Of a stretch of DNA of 64,000 nucleotides, positions 33,848-42,878 are shown piece after piece. The first letter of the stretch is position 1. Every line of letters begins with the position of its first letter. The stretch comes from Abyssibius sp040880065. GTDB taxonomy: Bacteria > Pseudomonadota > Alphaproteobacteria > Rhodobacterales > Rhodobacteraceae. The notes beneath the pieces are model-generated. The model saw nothing but the letters and a program-made list of their open reading frames with translations, was not told the origin of the DNA and did no database searches. The position numbers and the translations under genes are program-made. The DNA lies in the NCBI GenBank assembly GCA_040880065.1, contig JBBDJE010000051.1, forward strand, positions 16,598 to 80,597, written 5' to 3'.

Positions 33848-34327
33848 ATGCCAGATCTTTCCCATTTCGATGCCAGCGGTGCAGCACATATGGTGGATGT
33901 ATCGCAAAAACCTGCCACAGCGCGGCTGGCTGTTGCCCGTGGCCGGGTTGATATGGCAGCCGAAACGCTGGCACTGGTTGTTGCGGGCACTGCCGCCAAG
34001 GGCGATGTTTTGGGTGTGGCGCGTTTGGCGGGCATTATGGGCGCAAAGAAAACCGCCGACCTGATCCCACTTTGCCACCCCTTGGCGCTGAGCAAAGTGT
34101 CGCTCGAGCTTACGCCAGACGCTGCGCAAAACTGTGTGCATATCGAGGCACGTGTCAAAACCAGCGGCCAGACAGGCGTGGAGATGGAGGCGCTGACGGC
34201 GGTATCCATCGCGGCGCTAACAATTTATGATATGCTTAAAGCCGCCGATAAACATATGTATATCAACGATATACGTCTTGTTCTTAAAGAAGGCGGAAAG
34301 TCAGGCAGGTTCGAGGCGCACCCATGA
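33848..34327 (+). CDS. moaC: Cyclic pyranopterin monophosphate synthase
   Basis: MoaC converts 3',8-cyclo-7,8-dihydro-GTP to cyclic pyranopterin monophosphate in molybdenum cofactor synthesis. The 159-residue protein shows SHFDASGAAHMVDVSQK, the substrate motif LIPLCHPLALSKV near residue 72, GVEMEALTAVSIAALTIYDMLKA and the C-terminal IRLVLKEGGKSG. The start directly follows the trpC stop, and the stop overlaps the moeA start. Confidence 0.97.
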   Translation: MPDLSHFDASGAAHMVDVSQKPATARLAVARGRVDMAAETLALVVAGTAAKGDVLGVARLAGIMGAKKTADLIPLCHPLALSKVSLELTPDAAQNCVHIEARVKTSGQTGVEMEALTAVSIAALTIYDMLKAADKHMYINDIRLVLKEGGKSGRFEAHP

Positions 34328-35505
34328 TTTCTGTAAAAGAGGCGCGCGCACGTATTCTGAAGCTTGCACCCGCGCCGGTGGTTGAAACCGTGCATTTAAC
34401 CGAAGCTGCGGGCCGCGTTTTACTCAAACCCCTCGCCGCCAACCGCGACCAGCCGCCCTTTGCCGCCTCGACCATGGATGGCTATGCCGTCCGTCAGGCC
34501 GATATTGCCGATGGCGCGGTGCTTGGCGTAGTTGGCGAAGCCGCCGCTGGCAAGGTTTGGGCAGGGCGCCTGCAAAAGGGCGAGGCGCTACGCATATTCA
34601 CAGGCGCCCCCGTTCCCGACGGCGCCGATTGCGTGGTCATTCAGGAGAATGTGCAGCGCGAGGGCAACACAATCACCCTCGGCCCCGACTGCGGCAAATC
34701 GAGCAATATGCGCCCTGCCGGTGCCGATTTTGCCAAAGGCTGGGTGTTTGAGGCGAAGCGGCGGCTCAACCCGCAAGACATAGCGCTGCTTGCGGCCATG
34801 AACCATGCGCATGTTCCCGTGGCGCGCAAGCCGGTTGTGGCACTTCTGCCAACCGGCAGCGAACTTGTGAATGTGGGCGAGGTGCCGCAGGACGCGCAGA
34901 TCATTTCCTCGAACAATCTTGGCCTTAAGGCATTGGTTGAAGCCGCAGGCGCGCGAGCCCGGCTTTTGCCCATAGCGCCTGACACGCCTGAAGGGCTGCG
35001 CGCCTGTCTTGCGCTTTGCGAGGGCGCCGATCTGGTGATCACGCTCGGCGGTGCCTCGGTTGGGGACCATGATCTTGTAGCCAGTGTCGGGCAAGATGCG
35101 GGGCTGGTGCTCGACTTTTACAAAATCGCCATTCGCCCGGGCAAACCGTTAATGGCGGGGCGGCTGAACGGCATTCCCATGCTTGGCCTGCCGGGCAACC
35201 CCGTTTCTTCTATGGTGTGCAGCCATGTGTTCGTGCTGCCGCTTTTGCGCGCCATGCTTGGCCTGCCGCAGGCCGGGCCGGGGCGCGAATATCCGCTGGC
35301 CGCACCCCTGCCCGCCAACGGTGCGCGCAGCCACTACATGCGCGCAGGGCTGGTTGATGGGGCGCTGCACATACGGCCACGTCAGGATTCGGGGCTGCTT
35401 TCGGTGCTGGCTGGCAGCGATATTCTGGCCATCCACCCCGCCAACAGCCCAGCTCTGAAAGCGGGCGATATGCTGAAAACGCTGGATATGACAGCATATG
35501 GTTGA
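34324..35505 (+). CDS. moeA: Molybdopterin molybdenumtransferase
   Basis: MoeA inserts molybdate into adenylylated molybdopterin. The 393-residue protein has LAANRDQPPFAASTMDGYAV, the GAPVPDGADCVVIQENV segment near residue 95, the MoCF-like domain VALLPTGSELV and ITLGGASVGDHDLV, and the PGKPLMAGRLNG/GLPGNPVSS motif near residue 275. It overlaps moaC by 4 bp. The last codons run into the lexA promoter. Confidence 0.96.
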   Translation: MISVKEARARILKLAPAPVVETVHLTEAAGRVLLKPLAANRDQPPFAASTMDGYAVRQADIADGAVLGVVGEAAAGKVWAGRLQKGEALRIFTGAPVPDGADCVVIQENVQREGNTITLGPDCGKSSNMRPAGADFAKGWVFEAKRRLNPQDIALLAAMNHAHVPVARKPVVALLPTGSELVNVGEVPQDAQIISSNNLGLKALVEAAGARARLLPIAPDTPEGLRACLALCEGADLVITLGGASVGDHDLVASVGQDAGLVLDFYKIAIRPGKPLMAGRLNGIPMLGLPGNPVSSMVCSHVFVLPLLRAMLGLPQAGPGREYPLAAPLPANGARSHYMRAGLVDGALHIRPRQDSGLLSVLAGSDILAIHPANSPALKAGDMLKTLDMTAYG

Positions 35506-35530
35506 CACAAAACAAGAACACTTGTAGAAC
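35502..35530 (+). promoter_or_regulatory. lexA promoter with alphaproteobacterial SOS box
   Basis: GAAC-ACTTGTA-GAAC (35516-35530) is a perfect alphaproteobacterial LexA box (GAAC-N7-GAAC). TTGACA at 35502-35507 and TAGAAC at 35525-35530, separated by 17 bases, form the likely promoter, so LexA bound here would cover the spacer and -10 box. The lexA start is 27 bases downstream. Confidence 0.88.
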
Positions 35531-35557
35531 AAGACAGGTTCAACGAGGGGGCTGGCC

Positions 35558-36241
35558 ATGTTAACGAAGAAACAACTCGATCTTTTGCAGTTCATTCACA
35601 AGCGCGTGCAAAAAGACGGTGTCTCCCCCAGTTTTGACGAAATGAAAGACGCGCTCGACCTTCGGTCAAAATCCGGCATTCACCGACTGATTACCGCATT
35701 GGAAGAACGCGGTTTTCTGCGCCGCCTGCCCAACAAAGCTCGCGCGATCGAGATTCTGCGCTTGCCAGATTCCATGGAGCCCACTGGCTTTCGCCCATCG
35801 GTCATTGAAGGCAACCGCAAAGCACCGCCGCCCGATGCCCTACATGTGCAAGTTCACGCGATGGAACTGCCGGTGATGGGCCGCATCGCCGCTGGCACCC
35901 CGATTGAGGCGATCCAGCAGGTTTCGCATACTGTTGCCGTGCCCGGTGCCATGCTGTCAGCCAGCGGCAACCATTTTGCGCTTGAAGTAAAGGGCGATTC
36001 GATGATCGGGGCCGGTATCAATAACGGTGATATCGTTGTGATCCGCGAACAGGTAACGGCCGATAATGGTGATATAGTCGTGGCGCTGGTCGAAGGGCAG
36101 GAAGCGACGCTCAAGCGCCTGCGCCGCCGTGGCAGTGCCATCGCGCTGGAAGCCGCAAACCCCGAATATGAAACCCGCGTTTACCGCGATGATCAGGTGC
36201 GCATTCAGGGCCGCCTTGTTGGTTTGATCCGCAACTATTAG
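35558..36241 (+). CDS. lexA: SOS repressor LexA
   Basis: LexA represses DNA damage genes until RecA* triggers its self-cleavage. The 227-residue protein has an N-terminal winged helix (SPSFDEMKDALDLRSKSGIHRLITALEERG) and a C-terminal S24 peptidase domain. The cleavage site is Ala112-Gly113 (RIAAGTP); the catalytic pair is Ser148 (GDSMIGAG) and Lys186 (EATLKRL). GAGGGG at 35545 is the ribosome site. It is autoregulated by the SOS box upstream. Its stop codon lies inside a short interspersed repeat. Confidence 0.98.
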   Translation: MLTKKQLDLLQFIHKRVQKDGVSPSFDEMKDALDLRSKSGIHRLITALEERGFLRRLPNKARAIEILRLPDSMEPTGFRPSVIEGNRKAPPPDALHVQVHAMELPVMGRIAAGTPIEAIQQVSHTVAVPGAMLSASGNHFALEVKGDSMIGAGINNGDIVVIREQVTADNGDIVVALVEGQEATLKRLRRRGSAIALEAANPEYETRVYRDDQVRIQGRLVGLIRNY

Positions 36242-36345
36242 AGCGTGTTGCAACAAAAGTGGGAACCTGTTTTCTGCATTTGAACATGCGTTATCAAAAA
36301 GTTAGAAATTGTCGCGTGAATAAATATGAACGCGGTGCGCTCTAA
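36238..36345. repeat. 108-bp alphaproteobacterial-type interspersed palindromic element
   Basis: The element has inverted ends TTAGAGCG (36238-36245) and CGCTCTAA (36338-36345) and internal inverted repeats GCAT/ATGC (36276-36289) and CGCGT/ACGCG (36313-36334). The order of motifs (TGTTGC, CAAAAGTGGGAACC, GTTTT, ACATGCG, TTAGA, GTCGCGTGAAT, GAACGCG) matches, from memory, a dispersed repeat frequent in Rhizobiales and Rhodobacterales. It fills the gap between lexA and comEC and supplies the stop codons of both. It may also serve as a terminator. Confidence 0.65.
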
Positions 36346-38396
36346 CGTTCCCAATAGTGGTTCTGGCGATCGGTCAGCGTTGTAACAATGCGCAACCCCT
36401 CCCCGCTTGGCGATATTGCAAGCGCCCCCGTTTGTGCAAATTCTTCAGGTGAAAGCCAGATACAAGACCCGGTAAGCGGGTGATTGTGCTGGCTGAATAC
36501 AAACAGGCGCATTGCCGTGCACGGCCTGTCCGGCGCATCGCGCCCCCAATGCAAAACGATCTCCCAACCATTTTCAAGCACCGCCGAACTGCCACCCGTG
36601 TAAACCTCCACACCCTGCCGCGCAAACGCAATGTCCTGTGCGGCCCCGTCGCCGTCACTTTGCAACCAGCTTTGCGCGGCATAGGAATAGGCACGGTCTT
36701 TGTTCAGCGCGCGCCCTTCGGCGCTCATTGCGCCCATAAGGCGCCCGTCACCGTCAATCAGCAAAGCCGGACGGGTCGCCGCGGACCAGATGAAAAGCGC
36801 CAGACACGCCGGAATGAACCCGGCAAGCCTAAGCCTTCCGCGCATCAAACACAGCATCAAGCCGCCAAGCGTAAACAAGGCGAGCACCTGCCACGGCGCT
36901 GAAATTACCGGAATAACGGCGCCGGGCAGCGCGGCAACATATTTGGCGACACCCAATATCCACGCAATTCCCCACCCCATGACACTCAGCGCGATGCCCG
37001 ACAAACCGACCGGCCAGAGCAGCACGGCCACAACAGCCGCGGGCATGACAATAAGGCCCATCATCGGCACAGCCAGCACATTGGCCAGCAACCCGAATTG
37101 CGACATCGTGTTGAAATGAAAGGCAGAAATCGGCGCGGTAGAAACCCCGCCGATGGCCGAGGTCAGCACAATGCCAAGGCACCAGCCAAGCAAGCGCCGC
37201 CAGCGGGACACATTGCGCGCAAACAGCCAGTGGCCGCGAAGCGCGCCATAGGCGGCAATCAGGCAGGTTGTCGCAGAAAACGACATCTGAAAGCCTGCCT
37301 CCATCAGGCTTTCGGGCGCAACCAGCAACACAATCAGCGCTGCAAGCGCAACCGAACGAAGGGTAAGCGCCGGTCGGTCGAGCATGACTGCCACCAGAAC
37401 CACCGCCGCCATGATGAATGCGCGCTGCGTGGCGACATTCGCACCCGAAAGCAGCAAATAGCCCGCCGCCGCCAGCAGCGCCCCGAAAGCTGCATATTTT
37501 TTGATGCTATGCGCGAGCGCCAACCCCGGCACCAAAGCCATACCACGCCGCAAAAGCATGAACACAAAACCCGAAAGCAAGCCCATATGCAGGCCGGAAA
37601 TTGCCAGCAAATGCGCCAGATTCGTGGCGCGCAGATGGTTGAGCACCGCCGGGTCAATTGCGCTGCGATCACCGCTCATAATCGCCGCGGCAAAGGCCCC
37701 ATCCACACCGGGAATGCCCGCGCGCACCCAATCGGCCAGTGCCATGCGCCGCGAAACCAGCCATAAAGGCAACGTATTTTGGGCAGGGTCGGGCCATGCG
37801 GCCAACACCGGGTTGCGCGAATAGCCAATCGCGCCAAGCTGGTTGAACCATGCGAATCGCCGAAAATCAAAGCCGCCAGGCTCGACCGGCGGTTCGGGCG
37901 GCGACAAAAACCCTGTCGTGGTGATGCGCGCACCGGGGCGCAGCACGTCGGGTGCAATTTCGCCCACAGCGCTCAGGCGAATACGCTCTGGCACCACCGG
38001 GTCGCGCTCACCGGGCAGTGTAATACGGTCAAGCAGCATGCGCGGGGCATTGCTGGCCGAACGGTCAAGCCCGATGATCCGCCCCTCGACCGGGCCATAA
38101 TAGTTCCAGCCCAGCACGGGTGCGGCCACCATGGCGGCGCGCAAACTGGCATTGAGGTAACCCAAAATAAACCAAATAAGCCCAAAACCAAGCTGGCGCA
38201 GGGCAATGCTGCGACGCTGTAACGCAAGCACACAGGCCGCAATGAACCCGATACCCCAAACCATTAGAAAAATGCCGCCAGGCGGGCCATTTAGCCCGAA
38301 ATATAGCGCAATGCCGCAGCCAAACAGCACTGGGGCCCATAAAAACAGGTTGGGCGATTGCGCCTGTAACTCGCCCAATACCCAGCGCATTGGCAC
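36342..38396 (-). CDS. comEC: ComEC/Rec2-family DNA uptake membrane protein
   Basis: The 684-residue protein is a ComEC-type channel that moves single-stranded DNA across the inner membrane in competent cells. It has an N-terminal DUF4131 region with several membrane helices, the competence core (LAHLLAISGLHMGLLSGFVF near residue 260, GANVATQRAFIMAAVVL, APISAFHFNTMSQFGLLANVLAVPMMGL) and about ten helices in all. The C-terminal region (from about 540) lacks the HxHxDH metal-binding motif of the metallo-beta-lactamase domain seen in Bacillus ComEC, as usual in this bacterial group. Its stop codon is provided by the repeat element. Confidence 0.9.
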   Translation of the reverse strand: MPMRWVLGELQAQSPNLFLWAPVLFGCGIALYFGLNGPPGGIFLMVWGIGFIAACVLALQRRSIALRQLGFGLIWFILGYLNASLRAAMVAAPVLGWNYYGPVEGRIIGLDRSASNAPRMLLDRITLPGERDPVVPERIRLSAVGEIAPDVLRPGARITTTGFLSPPEPPVEPGGFDFRRFAWFNQLGAIGYSRNPVLAAWPDPAQNTLPLWLVSRRMALADWVRAGIPGVDGAFAAAIMSGDRSAIDPAVLNHLRATNLAHLLAISGLHMGLLSGFVFMLLRRGMALVPGLALAHSIKKYAAFGALLAAAGYLLLSGANVATQRAFIMAAVVLVAVMLDRPALTLRSVALAALIVLLVAPESLMEAGFQMSFSATTCLIAAYGALRGHWLFARNVSRWRRLLGWCLGIVLTSAIGGVSTAPISAFHFNTMSQFGLLANVLAVPMMGLIVMPAAVVAVLLWPVGLSGIALSVMGWGIAWILGVAKYVAALPGAVIPVISAPWQVLALFTLGGLMLCLMRGRLRLAGFIPACLALFIWSAATRPALLIDGDGRLMGAMSAEGRALNKDRAYSYAAQSWLQSDGDGAAQDIAFARQGVEVYTGGSSAVLENGWEIVLHWGRDAPDRPCTAMRLFVFSQHNHPLTGSCIWLSPEEFAQTGALAISPSGEGLRIVTTLTDRQNHYWER

Positions 38397-38471
38397 CTGC
38401 CTTGTTCTTGCTTACGCCATACAATAGAAGCGTTAACGATAACTTTTCACGGTTTCCAAGAGGTTAACGCC

Positions 38472-39884
38472 ATGTCTGCTGCCAAACCCGTCATCACCCG
38501 TTTTGCGCCGTCGCCAACGGGCTATTTACATATCGGCGGCGCGCGCACGGCGTTGTTCAACTGGCTGTTTGCCCGCCACCATGGCGGCACATTCCTGCTG
38601 CGGATTGAAGATACCGACCGCGCGCGCTCAACCCCCGAGGCGACGGAGGCGATTTTTGCCGGTTTGCGCTGGCTCGGGCTTGATTGGGATGGCGATGCCA
38701 TCAGCCAGTTTGCCCGCATCGCCCGCCACGGCGAGGTTGCGCGCGATATGCTCGCCCGCGGCACGGCCTATAAATGCTTTGCCACACAGGCTGAGATTGA
38801 AGCCGCGCGTGAAGCCGCACGCGCCGCCAAACAGCCCCCGCTATTTCACTCCCCGTGGCGCGATACCGACCCTGCCGAGCACCCCGACCTGCCCTTTGTT
38901 GTGCGCCTGAAAGCCCCTAAAACTGGCGAAACCGTGGTCAACGACCACGTGCAAGGCAGCATTACATGGCAAAACGAAACGCTGGATGACCTGATATTGC
39001 TTCGCTCCGATGGTGTGCCAACCTATATGCACGCCGTTGTGGTGGACGATCATGACATGGGTGTTACCCATGTTATTCGTGGTGATGACCATCTGACCAA
39101 CGCCGCACGCCAATCCCTGATCTATCAGGCCGCTGGCTGGGACGTGCCCGAATTTGCACATGTGCCGCTCATTCATGGCGAAGACGGCAAAAAGCTCTCC
39201 AAACGCCACGGCGCGCTAGGGGTCGAGGAATATCGCGATATGGGCTACCTGCCCGCCGCGATGCGCAACTACCTTATTCGCCTTGGATGGTCGCATGGTG
39301 ATGACGAATTTTTCAGCACAGATGAGGCAATTGAGTGGTTCAACCTTGATTCTCTGGGCAAATCACCCGCGCGGTTTGATTTCAAAAAACTCGAAAACCT
39401 GTCGGGCCAGCATATTCGGGCCAGCGACAATGCTACATTGGCCCGCGAAGTGCTGGCCTATGTTGCATCGCAAAACCTGCCGCCATTGAGCGATAAACAG
39501 GAAACACAGCTTTTCGAGGCGATGGATCAGCTAAAAGAACGTGCGAAGACTTTGCCTGAAGTTATTGAAATGGCGCGCTATTTCCTTACGGATCGCCCAC
39601 TTGATATGGACGAGCGTGCACTTGGTCTGCTTGATTCTGTATCCCGTGGTATGCTGAATAGATTGACTTCGCGCTTGCAGCATGCTAGTTGGTCCTTAGA
39701 TAATCTGGAGATCGAAATCCGCGCTTTTGCCGATGATGAAGGGCTCAAGCTGGGCAAGGTCGCCCAACCGTTACGTGCAGCTTTATGCGGGCGTAGTGTC
39801 TCTCCAAGTGTGTTTGACATGATGATCACGCTGGGCCGCGACGAGACGATTGCCAGACTTTTAGATGTCGCCGAAACGGGCTGA
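38472..39884 (+). CDS. gltX: Glutamate-tRNA ligase
   Basis: A class I aminoacyl-tRNA synthetase of 470 residues that charges tRNA-Glu. The HIGH motif is HIGG at residues 20-23 (FAPSPTGYLHIGGARTALFN), the KMSKS counterpart is KKLSKRHG near residue 240, and FLLRIEDTDRARS follows the first motif. The C-terminal anticodon-binding helices (from about 320) are of normal length. It is divergent from comEC. The genome may have a second gltX or a GatCAB pathway; this cannot be judged here. Confidence 0.96.
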   Translation: MSAAKPVITRFAPSPTGYLHIGGARTALFNWLFARHHGGTFLLRIEDTDRARSTPEATEAIFAGLRWLGLDWDGDAISQFARIARHGEVARDMLARGTAYKCFATQAEIEAAREAARAAKQPPLFHSPWRDTDPAEHPDLPFVVRLKAPKTGETVVNDHVQGSITWQNETLDDLILLRSDGVPTYMHAVVVDDHDMGVTHVIRGDDHLTNAARQSLIYQAAGWDVPEFAHVPLIHGEDGKKLSKRHGALGVEEYRDMGYLPAAMRNYLIRLGWSHGDDEFFSTDEAIEWFNLDSLGKSPARFDFKKLENLSGQHIRASDNATLAREVLAYVASQNLPPLSDKQETQLFEAMDQLKERAKTLPEVIEMARYFLTDRPLDMDERALGLLDSVSRGMLNRLTSRLQHASWSLDNLEIEIRAFADDEGLKLGKVAQPLRAALCGRSVSPSVFDMMITLGRDETIARLLDVAETG

Positions 39885-39944
39885 CACATCAAAGCGCGCC
39901 AGCGCCAATCAAACAGGGCAAATGCCCGATGAATGAGGTTGAAC

Positions 39945-41246
39945 ATGCCAACAGACGCTCCCAAAACAGCGAAACTCTCATTCGGGGGCAAAACCCTCGA
40001 TTTGCCAATGCAAAGCCCTACTGCCGGCCCCGATGTTATTGATATCCGCAAGCTTTATGCACAGGGCGATGTGTTCACCTATGACCCCGGCTTCACCTCG
40101 ACAGCCGCCTGTGAAAGCGCCATCACCTATATTGATGGCGACAAGGGCGAACTGCTGTATCGCGGCTACCCGATCGACCAACTGGCAGAGAAAAGCCACT
40201 TTCTGGAAGTATGCTACCTGCTGCTTTACGGCGAGTTGCCCGACACACCCAAACTGGACGATTTTGTCTCGCGCGTGACCAACCACACCATGCTGCACGA
40301 ACAGATGCATTTCTTCTATCGCGGGTTTCGCCGCGATGCGCACCCGATGGCCATTATCTGCGGCGTGCAAGGCGCCATGTCGTCCTTCTACCACGATTCG
40401 ACCGATATCAATGATGCGTGGCAGCGCGAGGTGGCAACCATCCGCATGATCGCCAAAATGCCGACAATCGCCGCTTGGGCCTACAAATATTCGGTTGGCC
40501 AGCCGTTCATCTACCCGCGTAACGATCTCGATTATGCCTCGAACTTCCTGCAAATGTGTTTTGCGGTGCCCTCCGAAGATTTTGTGGTAAACCCAATTCT
40601 CAGCCGCGCTATGGACCGTATTTTCACGCTTCATGCCGACCATGAGCAGAACGCATCAACCTCGACCGTGCGGCTTGCCGGCTCGTCTGGTGCCAACCCG
40701 TTTGCCTGTATTGCCGCCGGCATTGCATGCCTTTGGGGCCCTGCGCATGGTGGTGCCAATCAGGCCTGCCTTGAAATGCTGCGCGAAATAGGCACGGTTG
40801 ACCGTATTCCCGAATATATCGCCCGCGCCAAAGACAAGGATGACCCGTTCCGCCTGATGGGATTTGGCCACCGCGTTTACAAAAACTTCGACCCGCGCGC
40901 CAAAGTGATGAAGGAAAGCGCCGACGAGGTGCTTGGCCTGCTGGGGATTGAAAACAACCCGACCTTGCAGGTCGCCAAAGAGCTGGAGCGGATCGCGCTG
41001 GAAGATCCGTATTTCGTTGAGAAAAAACTCTATCCGAATGTCGATTTCTATTCGGGCATCATCCTCGATGCGATGGGGTTCCCCACCTCGATGTTTACGC
41101 CGATTTTTGCGCTGGCCCGCACTGTGGGCTGGATTGCGCAGTGGAAAGAGATGATGGAAGACCCGACACAGAAAATCGGCCGCCCGCGTCAGCTTTACAC
41201 TGGCGAGGCTTCGCGCGACTATGTGGATATTGAAAACCGCTCATGA
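39945..41246 (+). CDS. gltA: Citrate synthase
   Basis: GltA condenses acetyl-CoA and oxaloacetate in the citric acid cycle. The 433-residue protein is of the Gram-negative hexameric type. Signatures include DPGFTSTAACESAITYIDGDKG, LHADHEQNASTSTVRLAGSSGAN-type segment with its catalytic His, GPAHGGANQACLEML, GFGHRVYKNFDPRA and the Asp in NVDFYSGIIL. The start at 39945 is set by GAGG 6 bases upstream; an ATG at 39933 would add four residues. The stop overlaps the next gene by 4 bp. Confidence 0.98.
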   Translation: MPTDAPKTAKLSFGGKTLDLPMQSPTAGPDVIDIRKLYAQGDVFTYDPGFTSTAACESAITYIDGDKGELLYRGYPIDQLAEKSHFLEVCYLLLYGELPDTPKLDDFVSRVTNHTMLHEQMHFFYRGFRRDAHPMAIICGVQGAMSSFYHDSTDINDAWQREVATIRMIAKMPTIAAWAYKYSVGQPFIYPRNDLDYASNFLQMCFAVPSEDFVVNPILSRAMDRIFTLHADHEQNASTSTVRLAGSSGANPFACIAAGIACLWGPAHGGANQACLEMLREIGTVDRIPEYIARAKDKDDPFRLMGFGHRVYKNFDPRAKVMKESADEVLGLLGIENNPTLQVAKELERIALEDPYFVEKKLYPNVDFYSGIILDAMGFPTSMFTPIFALARTVGWIAQWKEMMEDPTQKIGRPRQLYTGEASRDYVDIENRS

Positions 41247-41713
41247 GCAAAAGCCTGAAGCGCGTGCTGGCCGAGATGGAAGCGCTTGGCCTGTCACCCG
41301 AAATCGTGCATAAACCCGATGGCACGCTCACCGCGCAAGACGCGGCCAACGGGCTTGGCTGCACCGTCGGGCAGATCGTAAAATCCATCCTGTTTCGCGT
41401 GACGGGGCAAGACGAGCATGTATTATTCCTGACCTCGGGCGATAATCAGGTCGACCCCGGGCGTGCCGCAGCGCTTGCCGGATGCAGCTTGGAGCGCGCC
41501 GATGCGGCAAGCATCCGCCTCTGGACCGGCTTTGCCATTGGCGGTGTTTCGCCCTTTGGCCATATCAATCCGGTGCGCAAATTTCTTGATGAAGACCTGC
41601 TGCAATATGATGTGGTCTGGGCTGCAGCGGGCACGCCAAACCATAATTTTGCAATTGATCCCAATGCATTGCGCGATGTTGCTGGCGCAAAAGTGGCCGA
41701 TTTCAAAGCCTGA
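41243..41713 (+). CDS. YbaK/EbsC-family aminoacyl-tRNA deacylase
   Basis: The 156-residue protein is of the YbaK/ProX family, which hydrolyses mischarged tRNA such as Cys-tRNA(Pro) or Ala-tRNA(Pro). Hallmarks are the lysine in VGQIVKSILFRV near residue 50, ADAASIRLWTGFAIGGVSPFGH near residue 95, and AGTPNHNFAI. The exact mischarged substrate cannot be deduced. It is coupled to gltA by an ATGA overlap, and its 3' end overlaps the convergent lpxB by 11 bp. Confidence 0.9.
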   Translation: MSKSLKRVLAEMEALGLSPEIVHKPDGTLTAQDAANGLGCTVGQIVKSILFRVTGQDEHVLFLTSGDNQVDPGRAAALAGCSLERADAASIRLWTGFAIGGVSPFGHINPVRKFLDEDLLQYDVVWAAAGTPNHNFAIDPNALRDVAGAKVADFKA

Positions 41714-42878
41714 TCTGCGCCATTACTGCACGCGCTGCCCGCAGGCCGGGCGCTTCATCGCCTGTGCCGACTTCGCGCATGGCTACAGCACTCGCGGCGC
41801 GTTGTGCGGCTGCCGCAGCAGGGTTTTCCAGCAAAAGGTCCAGCGCAGGCATCAGGTTTTCGGGCTTGCAAGCTGAAAACAAAAACTCCGGCACGGCGCG
41901 GCTGTCGGATAGCAGATTGACCAGCGTAACCGTATCGACCAGCGCCATCTGCCGCATCAGCCAGCCGGTAACTGCGTTCATCTGATAGCCAATCACCATT
42001 GGCACAGCTGCCGCCGCAAGCTCCAGCGAGACCGTGCCAGAGGCAGCAAGCGCCGCGCTCGAAGCGGCAAAAACCGTGCGTTTTTGTGCCTCATATGCAT
42101 CATAATCAGCCAATGGCGGCAGGATTATTGCATTAGTGCCTGCAAATGCGGCCCTTAGCGGCGCGACAAGGTTTGGCCGCGCGGCTGGAACGAGTGGCAC
42201 CAAATTCGGGTGTTTTTCCACCAAAAGTCGGGCGGTTTCAGCAAATATCGGCGCAAGACGCGCCACCTCACCTGCCCGACTACCGGGCAGCAAGGTCAGA
42301 ATGCGGGTTCCGGCCGCTATGCCCAACTGCTTGCGCAAGCCCGCAACTGCTTCAGGCGTGGCTTTGGGTTCTGCTGCAATCGGATGGCCGACAAAGTCAC
42401 AACTCATCCCCGCTGCCTGCATATAGGGCGGCTCGAACGGCAGAAGCGCCAGCACATGGTCGATGCTGCGCGCCATTTTTGCAGCCCGCCCCGGCTTCCA
42501 CGCCCAGACCGAGGGCGCAACATAGTGGATAAACGGTGCAGCGCAGCCCTTGCGCGCCGCAAGGGCCACGCGCAGCGTAAAGCCGGGGCTGTCTATAGTA
42601 ATGAGCGCGGCGGGCTGGCGGGCGATTATATCGGCGGCCACTTCGTCTCGGCGCGCAAACAAGCTGCGCAAGCGCGGCAGCACCTCAACCAGCCCCATGA
42701 TCGAAAGTTCATCAATGGGAAAAAGCGAAGCAAGCCCCCGCGCCGCCATAAGCGGGCCGCCCACACCCGCAAAGCGCGTATCAGGGTCAAGCTGCACCAG
42801 CCCATCCATCAGCGCCGCGCCCAGCCTGTCGCCCGAGGCTTCGCCGGCGATCAGGTAGATCAGCGGCGCAGCGCTCAT
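41703..42878 (-). CDS. lpxB: Lipid-A-disaccharide synthase
   Basis: LpxB joins UDP-2,3-diacylglucosamine and lipid X in lipid A synthesis (GT19 family, peripheral membrane protein). The 391-residue protein starts MSAAPLIYLIAGEASGDRLGAAL; FAGVGGPLM, IDSPGF, HYVAPSVWAWKPGRA and LPGSRAGEVARLAPIF follow in order. The start at 42878 gives the ATGA overlap with lpxI; an ATG at 42896 lies inside lpxI and is less likely. It is the last gene of the long leftward envelope operon. Confidence 0.96.
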   Translation of the reverse strand: MSAAPLIYLIAGEASGDRLGAALMDGLVQLDPDTRFAGVGGPLMAARGLASLFPIDELSIMGLVEVLPRLRSLFARRDEVAADIIARQPAALITIDSPGFTLRVALAARKGCAAPFIHYVAPSVWAWKPGRAAKMARSIDHVLALLPFEPPYMQAAGMSCDFVGHPIAAEPKATPEAVAGLRKQLGIAAGTRILTLLPGSRAGEVARLAPIFAETARLLVEKHPNLVPLVPAARPNLVAPLRAAFAGTNAIILPPLADYDAYEAQKRTVFAASSAALAASGTVSLELAAAAVPMVIGYQMNAVTGWLMRQMALVDTVTLVNLLSDSRAVPEFLFSACKPENLMPALDLLLENPAAAAAQRAASAVAMREVGTGDEAPGLRAARAVMAQIRL

